From Rhizomys pruinosus (taxonomy: Eukaryota > Chordata > Mammalia > Rodentia > Spalacidae): a stretch of 64,000 nucleotides of DNA. The notes under the pieces were generated by a model that searched no databases, had not been told where the DNA came from, and saw nothing but the letters and a program-made list of their open reading frames with translations. A program made the translations under genes and the position numbers. The stretch spans positions 2,360,788 through 2,424,787 of the forward strand of contig VZQC01005710.1 in assembly GCA_009823505.1 (NCBI GenBank). Direction: 5' to 3'. This document shows, in pieces, positions 34,021-47,108 of the stretch. The stretch's first letter is position 1, and every line of letters begins with the position of its first letter.

Positions 34021-35378
34021 TCTAAAAGAAATATTTTGAGGTAATAGGAATGGCTTGTTTACATTTTGATATCATGATTAAAATAAGAAGCACATAAAAA
34101 AGGAATCAGAAACCCTATTCGTCTTTCCCATGAAGACCGCAAGCATCTTTTATTGCTTGGACTCTGAGAGAGTACAACGTGAGCCAGAAGTGGGAGCCAA
34201 GCTTGTGTGAGTGTGCTTTTCTTGGGGGAGAGGCCCTGGGAAGTATTTGTGCAGGGCTCAAAAATGCCAGGCCCCTCTGCATCACCACCTACAATCATGT
34301 ATTAATTGTTCTCTCCCAACTCTCTCTGGCTTATCTTTCTGATTATTCTGTTCTTTGTCTCTTGTAAATGGCGTGCCTCTAATTACTGGTATCTGTCTTC
34401 TGTTGGAAGGATTAGCGTCTGCCCTGGGCGGCTGGCTGCAGTCTCCCCCACAACCAATGGGGATGGCTTTGGCAATCTCTGTTGGAGCCCTCAGCCCCTC
34501 CGTGGAATCCCTCAGGGCGGGCTTCGCCTGGTACCCTAATGCTGGTGGAATGTGCACATGGAGGGGCTGTCAAGGGTCTCAGATGGATGAGGGTGAGGGG
34601 TGCTTGAACCTCTTCTTGCTTGAGAACAGCTGGCACAGCCTCAACAAGGAGGGCAGTTTGAGTAGCAATGGTCCTTCAATCATATGATCTTCTAGTGTGT
34701 GTCCAGTGGCCTGTGGAAGGGCAGCCAGGGAGGCTGGAGACAAGGCTTAGAGTGACCTGTGCAGAAATCATGGTTGAAGCTTCAATTTTACCAAACAGTA
34801 AAAGTGAGACTTTCCTGCTGACAGTAAGCTGAGAACACATGGATAATGCGGCCAAGTGGAAAGACCTGGTCCTGTTCAAGATGATGGCAGCTCATAACCA
34901 ACAGGTGCAAACCAACTGCTTAAACACAGGATGACGCATCTGAATGACAGAAGGTGCACAAGGTGACGAGTCAGGGATGTGAGAGTTTGGCAGATAAACC
35001 ACTTGGTGTGCAAGTTTGTGAGCAGCCAGTGCACCCACAGAAGCACAGGTGTGGAGCCAGGGGCCCTGGGCCACACCTTCCTTTGGAGACTATCTCAGAT
35101 ATAGCTGGAAGAGGTCATTTCCATGGAGACCTGTTTGGTCAGAGAAGGAACTTTCTAGTAGCCAGCGCTATCTGAGGATCAGGTGGGCTCCTCTGATGAA
35201 AGGGAGCCTTCTGTCACTGGATGAAGCAAGCAGCGTCACACCAGCAGGGCAGTGCCTCACTCTCTGGCCTGTTGACCCCACACCTGTTCCCAGCTGCAAC
35301 GTGTATGGGGTTGAAAAGTGCCCTCATCATACAAACCTGACCCATGAGTTGAGTGTTAGAAACTCAGGGAGAGAGAGA
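34021..35378. other. Intergenic, single copy
   Basis: No gene or confident repeat. Confidence 0.55.
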
Positions 35379-35547
35379 GCTAAGTGTGCTGGTGTAAACT
35401 TTTAGTCCCAGCATTTGGGAGGCAGAGGCAGGCGGATCTCTGTGAGTTCAAGGCTAGCCTGGTCTACATAGCGTGTTCCAGGACAGCTGGGGCTACAGGG
35501 AGATTCTGTCTCTAAATGAATAAAATTAATTAATTAATTAATAAATA
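35379..35547 (+). repeat. B1 SINE
   Basis: Sense B1 with AGTCCCAGCATTTGGGAGGC, GCAGGCGGATCTCTGTGAG and GCCTGGTCTACATAG, ending in an AATTAATTAATTAATAAAT tail. Confidence 0.9.
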
Positions 35548-35941
35548 CCAAACTACAAAAGGAACCTAGCTAGACTGATACCGGATCTCCCAGAATGCCC
35601 CTTCCCAGCCTGGACACCACGAACCATGACGTTCCAGTGGACATGCACAGCCTCTTATGGGCCTCTCCTCGCCACGGAAACAAGTCACTCCAGCCCCAGT
35701 GGGTTCAAGTACAGCATTTTTCTGCTCTTCAGTGGAAGTTTGAGATCAGCCACTGCTAGAGTCGGACTGCAGGCAGGGTGGTTTCCTGTTGGAGCTGGTA
35801 AGAGACATTTCGAGGTGTCTGTCTCCTTGGCTTGTGGTCCCTTCCTTCAACTCAAGCTGTCCCCAGCACTCCACCTTCTCTTCTGTGGTCTTCTCTCTTT
35901 CTGCCTCTTTCCTCTGAGGACACGGTATCATTACCTGACTT

Positions 35942-36260
35942 TGAAGTGTCCCTAAAGACTATGCTTTGAATGCTGCATCCCAGGCTTGTGGTGCTGTCTT
36001 GAAGACTGTGGGGCCTAGGTGGTGGGAGTAGGCGCTTGGGGGAGGCACTTTGATTCTTCTGTGGTATTCTCTGCTTCCTGCTCTCTAGGATGCGGGCAGC
36101 CACTGCCTCCTAACTCTGCCCCCAGAGATGGAGCCAGGCCACTATGCCTTTCCCCTATGACGGATTACACTCCCTGGAATTATGAGCCAAATAAATCTTC
36201 CTCCTTGAAGTTGCTTCTGTCGAGAATTTTGGCCATAATACCACAAGAGTAACTAATACT
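35942..36260 (+). repeat. MaLR-type LTR (MT/ORR1/MST-like)
   Basis: Starts with TTTGAATGCTGCATCCCAGG and GGTGGTGGGAG-type words. It ends with GAGCCAAATAAATCTTCCTC and a GGCCATAATACCACAAGAGT block carrying a polyadenylation signal. This order is typical of rodent MaLR LTRs. Non-coding, solo and diverged. Confidence 0.65.
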
Positions 36261-36319
36261 CCTTTGGTCACATTCGATACCTACTCTGAATACCCACCTT
36301 TCATTAAGACTATAACCCT

Positions 36320-36857
36320 GGGGCGGGAGAGATGGCTGAGTCAGTGAAGTGCTTGCCTTGCAAACATGAAGACCTAAGTCTGAGTCCCAGCACCCACATA
36401 AGACTGCCCAGCACGGGGATGCTCACTTGTAACCCATTCACTGGGAAGATGGGGACCGGAGGATCCCTGAGGCTTGCTGGCCAGCTCGACTTGCCCTGCC
36501 TGAGAGACACAGGCACTGAGAGAGGCTGCCTCAGAAGACAAGGAAGGGTTCTGGGTTCGGCGATGCATGCTTTCAATCCAAGCACTCAGGAGGCAGAGGC
36601 AGATAGATTTCTGTGAATTCAAGGCCAGCCTGATTTACAGAGGCAGTTCCAGGCCAGCCAAGAGCCACATAGTTTCTTAAAACAAAAAAACAAATTAAAA
36701 GAACAAGAACAACAAAAACTCCAAGGTAGACCAAGCCTGAAAAAAATGACACTTGAACTTGTCCTCTGACTTCTGCACCATACATGTGCACCTGTATACA
36801 TGAATGCATACACATGAACATGCACACAGTCATATACACACATACATATGCACATGT
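36320..36857 (+). repeat. B4-family SINE interrupted by a B1
   Basis: The B4 head (GGAGAGATGGCTGAGTCAG, CTGAGTCCCAGCACCC) runs to about 36545. Its 3' part (ACTTGTCCTCTGACTTCTGC and a CA/TA-rich tail) resumes at about 36722. A sense B1 lies between them, so the insertion order is B4 first, then B1. Confidence 0.75.
36546..36720 (+). repeat. B1 SINE nested in B4
   Basis: TTTCAATCCAAGCACTCAGG, GAGGCAGAGGCAGATAG and CAAGGCCAGCCTGATTTAC, followed by an A-rich tail. It interrupts the surrounding B4. Confidence 0.85.
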
Positions 36858-37950
36858 TAGCAACATCCCTCATGCCAGGAAAAGATACATTACCATGTTC
36901 GGGGCTCAGGATGTGGCCATCTCTTTCTTGGCATGGGATAGGGCAGCTCTTTGGCTTAGCTCAGAGCTGGGGGAGTCCGACTGGTCACGGGTGGTTCCTC
37001 CACACCAGGAGAAAGGAATTCAGAGGATCTGTTCAGGCAAAGAAAGCAGAGTTCCGGGGATCCATGATTATTAACTGACCTGCAGCCCAGGAAGACACTG
37101 GCTGAGGTGGAGGAAGGTCAGGGTGGGGCCTCTCCTTGGTGCCTAGGACTGTGTGAATAAATGAATGCACATAGATTCAGGCACTGTTGCGTGCTGCTTC
37201 AGCAGTGTGGTGTGGGCGGTCTGGGTTATATGAACTCACTTTCTCAGTTCATCTTCAGAACGTGAGCTCTGCCAGGCAGTGGTGCGTGGATCTTGGCACA
37301 CGAAGGGAGACAGCACTGCCAGGTTCCGGGCTTTCGGGTCTGCCTCACTTTCATGCGTTCATCCCTATAAGCTGGGGAAACGGACTCCACTCTCCAAGCC
37401 AGCTCTTTATGATTCAGAACTTGCCTCCTCTTCCACGCTTTCCAGCTCTCAAGGCAGAACCAAAATGTCTGTGCTTTCCAGCTATAACCCAATCCTCACA
37501 GCTGATTAAAGGGCAGAGGAGGAAATACTCACGCCTGCTATTTTCTGAGCCTTCAGTGCTGACTCCACCTAGTAGACAGCATGGCGTCCCCTGGCTGTGT
37601 GCTCCCCAGGACTCCTGGAGCCCTTCATAGGTAATCATGTTTGCTTGGAAAATAGACGTGCTGTGGGATCCAGAGTGTTTTTGGAGTCGATGCTAAGGCA
37701 GGCTGGCTGAATGAAGACACCGTCTTCCCGTAGAACCTTCCAGGGTCTTAAGACTCGTACAGACCAGTGGATGTGCAAAGCCAAGAGCACCTTAAATTCC
37801 TCGGCCTGGTTAGCCACACGTCAGTCTCTCATTAAGAGATTTGATAGTCAAGTTCTTAAAATTTGGAGACAGTTATTCGCTTTTCAGAGTTTGGAAGTCA
37901 TTGCTAAATGAACTGCCTGCTAAGGAGAGGGGACCCCAGGCTGTCGGCTG
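36858..37950. other. Intergenic, single copy
   Basis: No gene recognised. A short AT-rich stretch at 37820-37880 might be conserved. Confidence 0.5.
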
Positions 37951-37954
37951 GTTC

Positions 37955-38100
37955 CATCAATCATTCACCCACTTATCCAATACCAGGGGCTGTCTGCTGT
38001 GTGCCAGGGCTGTGAATTGCAAAAGGAAAAGAGCTTGGCCTCTGTCAGCTTCCAAGGAACACTCCAACTGGCCTGTTAGTGGGTGACAGGCATGCAAAAA
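37955..38100 (-). repeat. L2 3'-end fragment (possible)
   Basis: ATTCACCCACTTATCCAATAC then GTCTGCTGTGTGCCAGGGCTG follows the inverted L2 terminus pattern. Confidence 0.4.
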
Positions 38101-40720
38101 GTCTCCTGTGGTTTTGTGTAGGAGACATGGACGGCATAACAGAGGGTCGGGGTGGTTATAAGCTAGGAGAGTCCTGGGTGCTTCCCAAAGGAGAGTAGCT
38201 CAATGAGGTTTGGAGGATACAGGCCTCCTGAGGTGGTAGGCCTGCTGGGAGGGACAGTGCTGTGCATGTCCTGGTCTGACAATCTGTCCAGATTTTGATG
38301 CAGGGCAGAGAGGAGAGGCAGGAGAGAGTAGAGAAAGGAGTGAAGAACCATTACAGTTTTCTGTACTACGAGGAACAGGGTGACAGCACAGATATTTATG
38401 TAACAGAGCAGTATCATCAGCTGGTGAAGGGCCAGGTGCTTTAGGGAGACATCTGGAGCCTGGAGATGGGGAGAGGGAGCATCTCAGTGGCTGGGGAAGA
38501 CTGTGTGAAGCCTGATTCTGCCAGGGCTCAGCAGGGGGGACAGAGGAAAGGACGGACTTGCTTGAGAACCAGGAGGGGCAGAAAACTCAACTTGAAGCAA
38601 AGTGAACGTCAGGAAAGAAAGAACCTGAAACCATTCAGCTTCCCATCATCCAGGATAACCTGGAGGGCCTGCGAGCACTGGGCCCAGCCTGCCATGTGCG
38701 CCTCTAGCTGCAGGGCGGGAAGGGAGGACACCAAGCCCAGCTCAGGCTGTGCGCTCGGCTGTAGCTCTGTCCCCATGGGTCGGAGGATGAGGATGTGGTT
38801 CCCCAAACGTGCTGGGATTCGAGATTCACGAAGCTGAGACCATCAAGGTGGAGAACTGTTCTAGCTCCTTCCTGGTCCTTCCTGGGCTTAGGCTAGAGGG
38901 TGGGGACAGGCCAGGTCTGTTCCAGAAGTTGGGCACTGTGGCAGGGGAATGAAAGGGACTGCCTGGAGAGGTACATTTTGAAGAGGGGATGTGTAGACAC
39001 CGCTTACTCTAACTTTTGCCGAGGGCGACTTGCAGGAGGTTGGCCCAGTACAGATTCCGCCTACTGTGAATGGACAGGGATGAGGTCCTAGTCAGGGTAG
39101 TATCCAAGAGGAGACGTTCCGCTACTTTGCAGGGATGGCGTAGAGGAGTTTTGTGCCTGAAGTGTGGTTAAGCTCTGAACTCTAAGAACTGATCTCATCT
39201 TAAGGATAAACAGACTTTTCTGCAGTCAGTGCAGACCCTCAGGTTCTGTAGACCACCAGGAGGAGCCCAGTGTCTGAGCAGCAGCCCCTCATCTCCACCT
39301 TCCAGGAACCCACCCTGTCCTGTAGCCTGTTGTTTATCTCTGGGGGAGGACTCAGGCTGGAGGATTTAGAAGCCCTCTGCAGAATGTCTGGGAGTTGGGG
39401 AGGTGTACTTGGGGAGCTGGGCCGTGTTTCTGAAGGTGAGCACTGTTACATGCTGGTTCTCTCGTCTGCTGGGAGCAGTCTCAGGGCCTCTGCCCAAGTG
39501 TATGTTCTGCCTCCCCATTCCATTCCCCTTCTCTCGTGGTTTGGTCTCCACCCAGAAAGGTTCCATTTTCCAGTATGTCCTGCCCTATCCGGGTGACTTT
39601 GTTTCTTCAGGGCTATGTTGAGGTGAAGAGGGAGTATGGGGGTGGAGGCTGACTTCAGGACCATGTACTCAGAGCATGGTTGCATCCCATAATATCTTCG
39701 TGGATGTGAACAGTTTAGCTGGTGCGCTGATGGAGCTCATAGAATGTAGGGCTGAGGAGGCCCCGGGCCAGGACCTCAAGGGGCTCCAGTGCCTTTAGGG
39801 GCAGCTTCTGACAGGAGGCCTGCAACCTAGCGAATGGAGGGTATTCATAGTAGAGATGTAGGGCTGGGTACAAAGTCAAAGATGAACCTCCTAAGGGCCT
39901 CTCATGTGGGAGGCGCAGATAAGTGGATGTGGGTTCTGAAGATCGCGAGGCTTCCTTTGCTGTGCGTGGGGAGCCAGCAGGGGTGTCGTGGGTGGTGGAC
40001 GTAAGTGTGAGGCAATGTGATGGGCAGATGGGGACCCCATGGCCTGATGGGAAGGAACCTAGTCCCGCAGTTGGTGAAGCGTGGGCACAGGAGCATCATG
40101 GGGGACAGAGTGCTTGGTGTGACTGGCCACCAAGAAGGGACAGCACAGTCCTCCACAACAGAGGAAGAGGAAGGAACGCATCCAGGCTGCTGGGCTCTGG
40201 GTTTATTTGCTGTTTGCTTTTTTCTGTTGCCTCTATAACTTGGTTCTGGGAGCAGCACCCTAAACACTCAGCAATAGAGAGACCCACCACAGTGGGGCTG
40301 GGCCTCTCCGATGCTGGTTTCTCTTTTTAATAATTTCCAGGTTTTTAATCCAATTCATCAGCACCCCTGGGGTGAGGGTTTACTGAAGTCCAAAAAGGTT
40401 GCTGGCGGTAGCAGCGGAAGTCAGAGGGAGGAATGAGGATGCAGAGACAGCAAGGGGCCTTCCAGGCCCACAGACAGAGGGACACCCAACAGCCCGGGAG
40501 GCTGTGGCCAGGGTAGAGTCTCATGGGGGCCGCTGGGCCTGAGCCTCTTCCTCCTGACTATAATGGTGGGAAGGGAAGGGGGAGATCTTAGGGATTCCAG
40601 CTCAGCCCAACCCACCCTACCTCCTGCATCGCACCCTCATTTTCGATTCTACTCCACCAGCTGAGGGTCTTTCTGGAATCAAAGTCCTCTCTTGAGTCTC
40701 GAGTGAACCAAGTCCCTGCT
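38101..40720. other. Intergenic, single copy
   Basis: GC-moderate DNA without recognised repeats. Open frames of about 120-135 codons (38466-38837, 39923-40330) lack domains or conservation evidence. Confidence 0.55.
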
Positions 40721-40721
40721 G

Positions 40722-40850
40722 CACAGATGCTTATTCACCGAGCCGTGCCTTTGGCCGGGCTGTGGAAAGAGCACGGTGGTGAATGAAGCTCAGAGAAAGA
40801 GCCCGGATGTCCCCTTTCTCAGGACTCTGATGAAGTGGCCTGGACTGGGT
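40722..40850 (-). repeat. L2 fragment (possible)
   Basis: GATGCTTATTCACCGAGCCG and GGTGGTGAATGAAGC resemble an inverted, heavily decayed L2 3' end. Confidence 0.35.
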
Positions 40851-42925
40851 GCTCGCCACGGTGGCCATCTGAGCCATTTAGACAAGGGGCCATTTGTCAC
40901 CGTCATTGGTTCCCAGGAGAGCAGTCTTGAGGCAGCCCCCTTCTCGCTTTCAAGGGCCAAGTTCCCAGAGTCTCCCATCGTTGAATGGCCTTGAGGGAGG
41001 TGGAGGACAGCCCCCTGCGGTGTCACTGTGGGAATCCAGCCAGCTTTCCAAGGCATGTCACCCTGTGCAGCAAGTCTTAGGACCACCCTGGACCAGCCTG
41101 GCCAGACCCTGGGAGGGGCAGCCCTAGGCTCCTGAGGAATGGAAGTATAGTCTGGGCAGAACGAGCCTAGAGATATTTGGGAGATCAGCGCCCCTACCAG
41201 AAAATTCTGTTCCCTCTGGGGCCCACAGAGCCTGGTGGCTTACATATCGGCCAGGGGTGGGGGTCAGTGGCCACTGGGAAGAAGGGCAGTCATTGGGAAG
41301 GTTCCCCCTGTCCCAGCTCAGCCAAGGCAGTCCTCAGGTCAGCTTTCCATACTGCAGTTCAAGGTAAGATTTGAGGGGCAAGGCAAAGTTTTTACTGCTT
41401 AACAATGGCTTTCCAGAACCTGCGCAGCAGGGCTGAGGGTGGAGCTACCTCCTTGTCTTTCACCTGCTGTCGGCTCCTTTGCAGTCTGGCTGCGGCTGCA
41501 TCCCCCTGGCTTGTTCTCTCCAGACCCCAAGCCCAGGGTGTCAGCTTCTAACTGCATGCATTTCTATTTGCTTCACCGCTGGAACCCACACACCTCAGTC
41601 TGTGCCTGGGCCTTTGTATGTGATTTTGGTACAATGATGGAGTGTGGTCAAGTACTGATTTCTTGTTGGCAAAATGGGCAAAATAGCAAAGTCAGCCCCC
41701 CATCACTTTTGCAGGCCACATGTCCCCAGAGTCCAGGAGCCTGTCCCCAAAGGCTGCAGGAGTAGAGTCTTCTCCCCCAAAGTTCATGATCATGGCAGAA
41801 AAGCAATCATTCAACAAAGCAATTATCCACAAGAGAAATACCACGAGGAACACAGGCGACTGAGCATGTCTTCTGGTGGCCCAGGGAATTCTCAGGAGTC
41901 ACTGCCTGTCTGGTGCCGCCCAGGGCCACGTGAGGTCAGATCATTTGGCCGCAGCAGCTCACTGCTAGGGCCGGGATGGGTGGGGCCCTCTGCAAGATGT
42001 CAGGCTTTTTCTCGGGGACTAGATGATGCATTCACAAGCTCTGGATGTGGACTTACCTTCTGGGAGTCATTGTTCAGCCTATGGAGCCCAGCCTAAAGCA
42101 AAGGCTGGAGTGCATGCAGCTCCTGTGAACAGTGTCCTGGTTCCCCCTGCAGTCTAACCCTTTGCACTCACCATCAGCCTGCAAAGCTCTGTGGTGTCTG
42201 GTGATTCAGAGCCTCACGTGGGAAGGTCACCATCCTGAGTGTCTGGGGCCACTGCTGTCAAAATGTTTAGCCAGCCACCTTTCCAGAGTTAGGCTTGCAA
42301 TTATTTGATGTTCTGTGATGTTTTGGAAGCTGTGCAGTATGGTGTGTTGAGAGGCCCTGGGCCATGTGCCACAGTTCCACCTTGAACAACCATCTTTGGC
42401 CACAGCCTGTAGCATCAGCACCCGAGATCCTCAAAGTTTTTTTTTGTGGCTGCTTCCAACTGGATTGCTTTGATGTTTCAAGGCTTTGACTCTTCGGTGG
42501 GCCTGGCAGGGCTCTGAGCTGGCAGTCCTTAGTGGCCTTCCATGACGGGATCCCTTTTGCACCTAGCCAAGGGTGACAGAGGGATAGAGAGAAGGGACCC
42601 ATTTCATGTCTCTCTTGATTTGCAAAAAGCTTTTCTCACATTTCGGTCATCTGCTAAGATCTTCGGCTCACCACAGCGTCATCTCTGTGACACGGCCACC
42701 TCCTCACCACCTTTGCGCTTTGGGAAAGAGCTATGGGAGCCCCCTTTCATTTCGAGACACAGTCTTGGCAGGCTCACACTCCAATCCAAGTCCTCACCTC
42801 AACGATCCATGATTTGGAAGTTTTACCTTTCTTTCTCTTTATATGTTTTGCTTTTCTGGACCCTTTACCTCATTAATTATGCTTCGTAACCACTTTACTT
42901 CTTCCTTCAGAGAGCTGGGCACATG
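40851..42925. other. Intergenic, single copy
   Basis: No gene or confident repeat. Confidence 0.55.
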
Positions 42926-43009
42926 TGTGCATGGGGTGCTGAGCTCTGATCCTACCATCTCTTGCACGTTAGGCAAGCACTCTACCGCTAAGGTGCACCA
43001 CAGCCCCAA
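42926..43009 (-). repeat. ID-like/B4-type SINE fragment
   Basis: The minus strand reads GGGGCTGTGGTGCACCTTAG, then CGGTAGAGTGCTTGCC. This is an ID/tRNA-Ala-like head with decayed downstream part. Confidence 0.6.
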
Positions 43010-43181
43010 GATAGATTTTTTTTAAATTTTATTTATTTATGTGTATGAATGTACTGTCTGCATGCAGTTTTGTGTACCCATGTCGTGCAATGCCGCGGAG
43101 GTCAGAAGAGGGCGTCGGATTCCCCTGGAACTGGAATTCTCCTGGAATTGGAGTTTCGGACAGTTCCCAGGATAGATTTTT
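43010..43181 (-). repeat. 5'-truncated B2/B3-type SINE with target-site duplication
   Basis: The inverted 3' part of the same family as at 18862 (43021-43170) lacks the tRNA-like head and stops near CTGTCCGAAACTCC. Eleven-base copies of GATAGATTTTT flank it at 43010-43020 and 43171-43181, so truncation preceded or accompanied insertion. It landed beside an ID-like element. Confidence 0.88.
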
Positions 43182-43635
43182 AGCTTCACCTGGGGAAATT
43201 TGGAGCATAGGTGTGGGTAGGGCTGAGCTTCATCCTTAATTTTCTTCTTTCATTTTTCTTTTCAGAGTTGTTTCCTCCTGTGAGCTTTCTTTTGATTGCC
43301 ACACCTGCAAACATACTGAATTTTCCCTCACCTCAGAACAGAGCTTAAAAGTTGATGTTTTATTTCCTATCAGCGTTCGCTATAAAGTGCGCCTCCCTAG
43401 TCTTCTTGGCCCTTGGAGTCCGTAGGAAAGGCAGAGTGAGCATTTTGTTTTCTGTGTGCTTCTGAGTGAGATAAAACACGAGGCCACTCTACGCGTGGAA
43501 GAACAAGGGTCACGGCTTGGTTTTAGAAGGGACTGAAACAGACACTGTCAGCTTAATCATATCTATGAAAAATTAGGGGCTAATGAGCATCTGCTGGGCA
43601 CCAGACGCTGCTCTTGGCTCCTCAGGAGTGTTAGC
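43182..43635. other. Intergenic, nothing recognised
   Basis: AT-rich single-copy DNA. Confidence 0.5.

Positions 43636-43675
<40 letters not shown>
43636..43675 (+). repeat. (TTTA)n microsatellite
   Basis: About nine TTTA/TATT units. Confidence 0.95.
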
Positions 43676-43677
<2 letters not shown>

Positions 43678-44100
43678 TTTTTCAACTCTTCTTTATTTTT
43701 TTTTTATTGATGCTTTCTGTATTTCATACATCATTTTCCAATTCAGTTCAGGCATATATCCCTTTCCCTTCCCCCCATCCCGCCCCTACCCATCCCAGAT
43801 CATGCATTCTGCCGTAACTTTTCTGCATCTTTCTCTGTTTTTTTGTTTTGTTTTGTTTTCATTTTTTTTTTAACAATAAGTGATAATTTGTGAGTACAAG
43901 CATCCTTCATGTAAAACCAATTTGCAAGCAGTTGTGCCCAAACCCACACAGCTCATGGGTCCCACCATCCAGGGGGGGGGGGGGGGGCTTGTATGTCCAA
44001 TCAAGTTGATCAAATGAGTGTCCAGTCTATATTGTTGTAGTTTCACCATTCACCCCAATCGCAGCCCTTACATTCTACCATGCCCCCTCTTCCGCAGATT
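43676..44100 (-). repeat. Unclassified retroposed sequence
   Basis: On the minus strand a G/A-rich tract (from about 43795) leads into AATTGGAAAATGATGTATG and GCATCAATAAAAAAA, ending with an A-rich tail. This looks like an L1-type 3'UTR. A second A/T-rich stretch and a 16-G run (43972-43987) follow. Family not identified. Confidence 0.4.
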
Positions 44101-46020
44101 TTTCCCTAGGCTTAGAAAAGGGGCACAGGTGGATGAGAAGCTTATTTAATCATGACCTCTGTCCTTCATTCGCTATTTTACAGAAGGGAGACTCTGTAGC
44201 AGACCCACTTCTAGAAGTCCCACTCCAGACACTATCTGCCTGGCGCCTCTCTCCACAGTCTGCTTAGTACTCTGGCTGCCTTCCTTCATCTATCCTGCAA
44301 GGGTTAATAACACCTGCTCTGTGTCCTGTGACCCCGGACCCTGACCAGTGGGCACACAAAGCATGTATGGTCAGGGTCAGTGATCAGTCCTGTAGGGAGA
44401 CAGGGCTCCTTGGAGGGTCTTCAGGTGCAGGACACAAGGGAGAGGGTGAAGGTCAAGCTCAGCTCTGTGTGAGGGATGGTGAGGCTCTGTCTAGTGTGGC
44501 TGGCTTGCCTGACAGGAGAGGAGGGCAGGGGTTGCAGATAAATGGGGTGAAAACTCTGAGATTTTACAAGCAAGGCCAAGAGGCAACCATGAGCAGTTTC
44601 AGCCAAGGGAGAGACTTGTGACTCAGTGATGATGTAGGCTATGGTTTATCTGCATGGCGACCGTGGCCCTGGGAAAAGGAGAGAGCTACCGTCTTCATTT
44701 CAGGACACAGGAGTGGCTCCTAGTCACAGGGTCCTGACAGTGAGGGCTCCCTTCTGGCTGTAGGTCTCGGGCTCAGCCTTGCTCAGAAAGTTCTTCCTGC
44801 TTGCCCTTTCACTCTGGAATGTGGCAGATCTCAGGAGTCCTGCCAGCGTTTGCTAGAGTGTGCACCATTTAGGTTCATGTGCCTTGTTCTTAGTTATGCT
44901 GAGAGGCTTTGGAAAGAGCCCACAGAGGTGAAATGTCCTCTTCTCCTTAGGCCGCTGAAGGGGTGCCCACTGCCTGTGTGATGTGTCTCTGAGCAGAGCT
45001 GGGGTCTCTGGGATCCCCACATCTATGCTGGCTGTCACCAAGTGCCCAGAAGAGTAGTGGACTCTGGGGGGTTTAGAGAAGAATGGGTCAGGAACCTGAG
45101 AGGCCCAGAGATGGTGAGGGCTAGATGGACACATGCAGGGAGTGGCCAAAGCGGAGCCTGATGTGTGAGGTCACACCAGGAAAGAGGGAGGTTTCCATTA
45201 GACCTGGGTTGGCTGACCTTCTGGGGCAGGCAGTGCTCAGAGCAGATGCTATATAAAGTTTCAAAGGATGAGTAGAAGTTGGCCAGCAAGTACTGAGTTC
45301 AAGAGAGACTGAATGGATAGGTAGGTGTGTAGCCCAGCCAGGGTGTGGGAAATACAGTGGCTGTGATTTCCAGGTTACAGATAGAACTCAGATAAGACAT
45401 AGCTACTACCACTGTGGATGAAGGGCAAGAGACTGGGCACTTTGTGGCAGGTGTCTGGGTAGTTAGATGGCTTCTTTGGACACAATGTATGTGGATGAGG
45501 AGTGGTCAGTGAAGAACTCATGCAAAAGCCAGGTCTTTGGGAGAGGAAACTCGTAAACAATCTCACTGAGCTGTAAACCCTGCAATACTGAATTGCCAGA
45601 CACGATACACCCACTGGAGCAAGAGTGGCACAAATGTTCTGGGGGTAACCAACCACTTCCTGACTGTATTCATAGCCTGCTTTATAGAAGGGAATGCATG
45701 GTGGCCTCGTAGACCTGGTTGCGATGCCATGGCCGAAGGCCAAGGGCCCTGTGCAGAGATCTACTACTGATGTTTTGCTAAATGGAGATGTAGTTAAACT
45801 GCCTTCTAGAGTTGTATGTTTCTACCCATAGATCAAAGCAGCTCTCAGCATTAGCCAGAGAAGTTTCTTTTGGCAGAAGATGACTGTCAGAGTGGAGCCT
45901 CATAACTGGTCAAAGTGCTGAGTGCTTGGCCCTAAACAGAATATTGTGTCACTCTGTCTGTGGCCCAGAGAACACCTTGGGAAAGGAAGTGGGAGGATTG
46001 TGAGAGCCAGGGAGCTGTAA
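44101..46020. other. Intergenic, single copy
   Basis: No gene or confident repeat recognised. Confidence 0.55.
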
Positions 46021-46021
46021 G

Positions 46022-46024
<3 letters not shown>

Positions 46025-46063
<39 letters not shown>
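46025..46063 (+). repeat. (TG)n microsatellite
   Basis: About 19 TG units. Confidence 0.97.
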
Positions 46064-46065
<2 letters not shown>

Positions 46066-46169
46066 AAGAGTGTGCACACTCTGTGAAGCACTGTCTTGAT
46101 GAATGTCATCATGAACACACCCCAACTCTGACTACTTTACCTACCACACTCTCATGGAAAGAAAAAAAT

Positions 46170-46375
46170 GAAACAGAGGAGGAAAGGAAGGAAAGAAGGA
46201 AGGGAGGAAGGAAGAGAGGGAGGGAGGGAAGGAGGAAAGGAGTCAAGAGGGGAACTAGTTGGGGAAAAAGTGGTCAGCAGGAAAGGGAAGGGGGGTGGAC
46301 AGGAGCGGGTGATGGGGTGAGTGTGGTTACAGTGCATTGTACGTGAACAAAAATTGTCAAAATTAAAAACATAAT
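46170..46375 (+). repeat. GGAA-rich tract and L1 3' end fragment
   Basis: A purine tract of GGAA/GGGA units (46170-46243) is followed by a G-rich stretch, TTGTACGTGAACAAAAATTG and TCAAAATTAAAAACATAA. This order fits the polypurine-rich 3'UTR of a rodent L1. Confidence 0.55.
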
Positions 46376-47080
46376 TTATAAAGTTGTCACAGGGAAATAG
46401 AGGAGACTCTGCACAGAGTGGAGGCAATGGGGAGAAAAAGAGCCAACAAGTAAACTACTGGGGCTTGGGGATCAGTGGAGGCTCAGGGAGAAGCACCCCA
46501 ACTTTGGCTGGGTGAGGGTGAGAGTCACCCTTCCAGGAAAACAGTTGGAAGAGCAGGTCCCAGGTTGGAGACGCAGGCAAGGCTCCGCTCTGAGTGGATG
46601 ACTGGGGAGTGCAGCAAGGCGGGGGCCTGCCCTCCTGCCTGTGGGAATGGCAGGAAGCGTTGGTGAGGGATCTGGAAAAGGCTGGGCAAGCACACGGGAG
46701 ATGGTCAGGACTCGAGCCCAGGAAGCACTGATGTTGGGGAACTTCACACCATCTACAGATGCACAGCCATGTCAGCCACCCCAGGCATGCTGGGTGAATT
46801 TAAGACACAGAACATCCAGTAGCAGTGTGAAAGGCTGACATCTCTAGCGCACACCCCTGCTCAGAGATGAAGGAGCACATGCAGTAATGTGCTCATAGCT
46901 TTGGAAGGAGGCAAAGTTCTCATGAGGTTTGCACTGAGGGCAGAAGGCCACTCTCTCAAAGGGGAACGCTTTTCCAGGATAGCCCACAGCTGGAGTCACC
47001 CCTCTGACAGCAGCCAAACTGGCCAGCCAGGAACCTTCTAGCACATCTCCTGATTCCTTGTGTCTCCTGTCTCCTGCCCA
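46376..47080. other. Intergenic, single copy
   Basis: Nothing recognised. Confidence 0.5.
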
Positions 47081-47108
47081 GGACAGGACAGGACAGGACA
47101 GGACAGGA
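47081..47108 (+). repeat. (GGACA)n short tandem repeat
   Basis: Five GGACA units and a partial sixth. Confidence 0.95.

Noticed and set aside
38466..38837. 123-codon plus-strand frame as a small gene
   Set aside because: No recognisable domain, no splice or promoter evidence, length within chance expectation.
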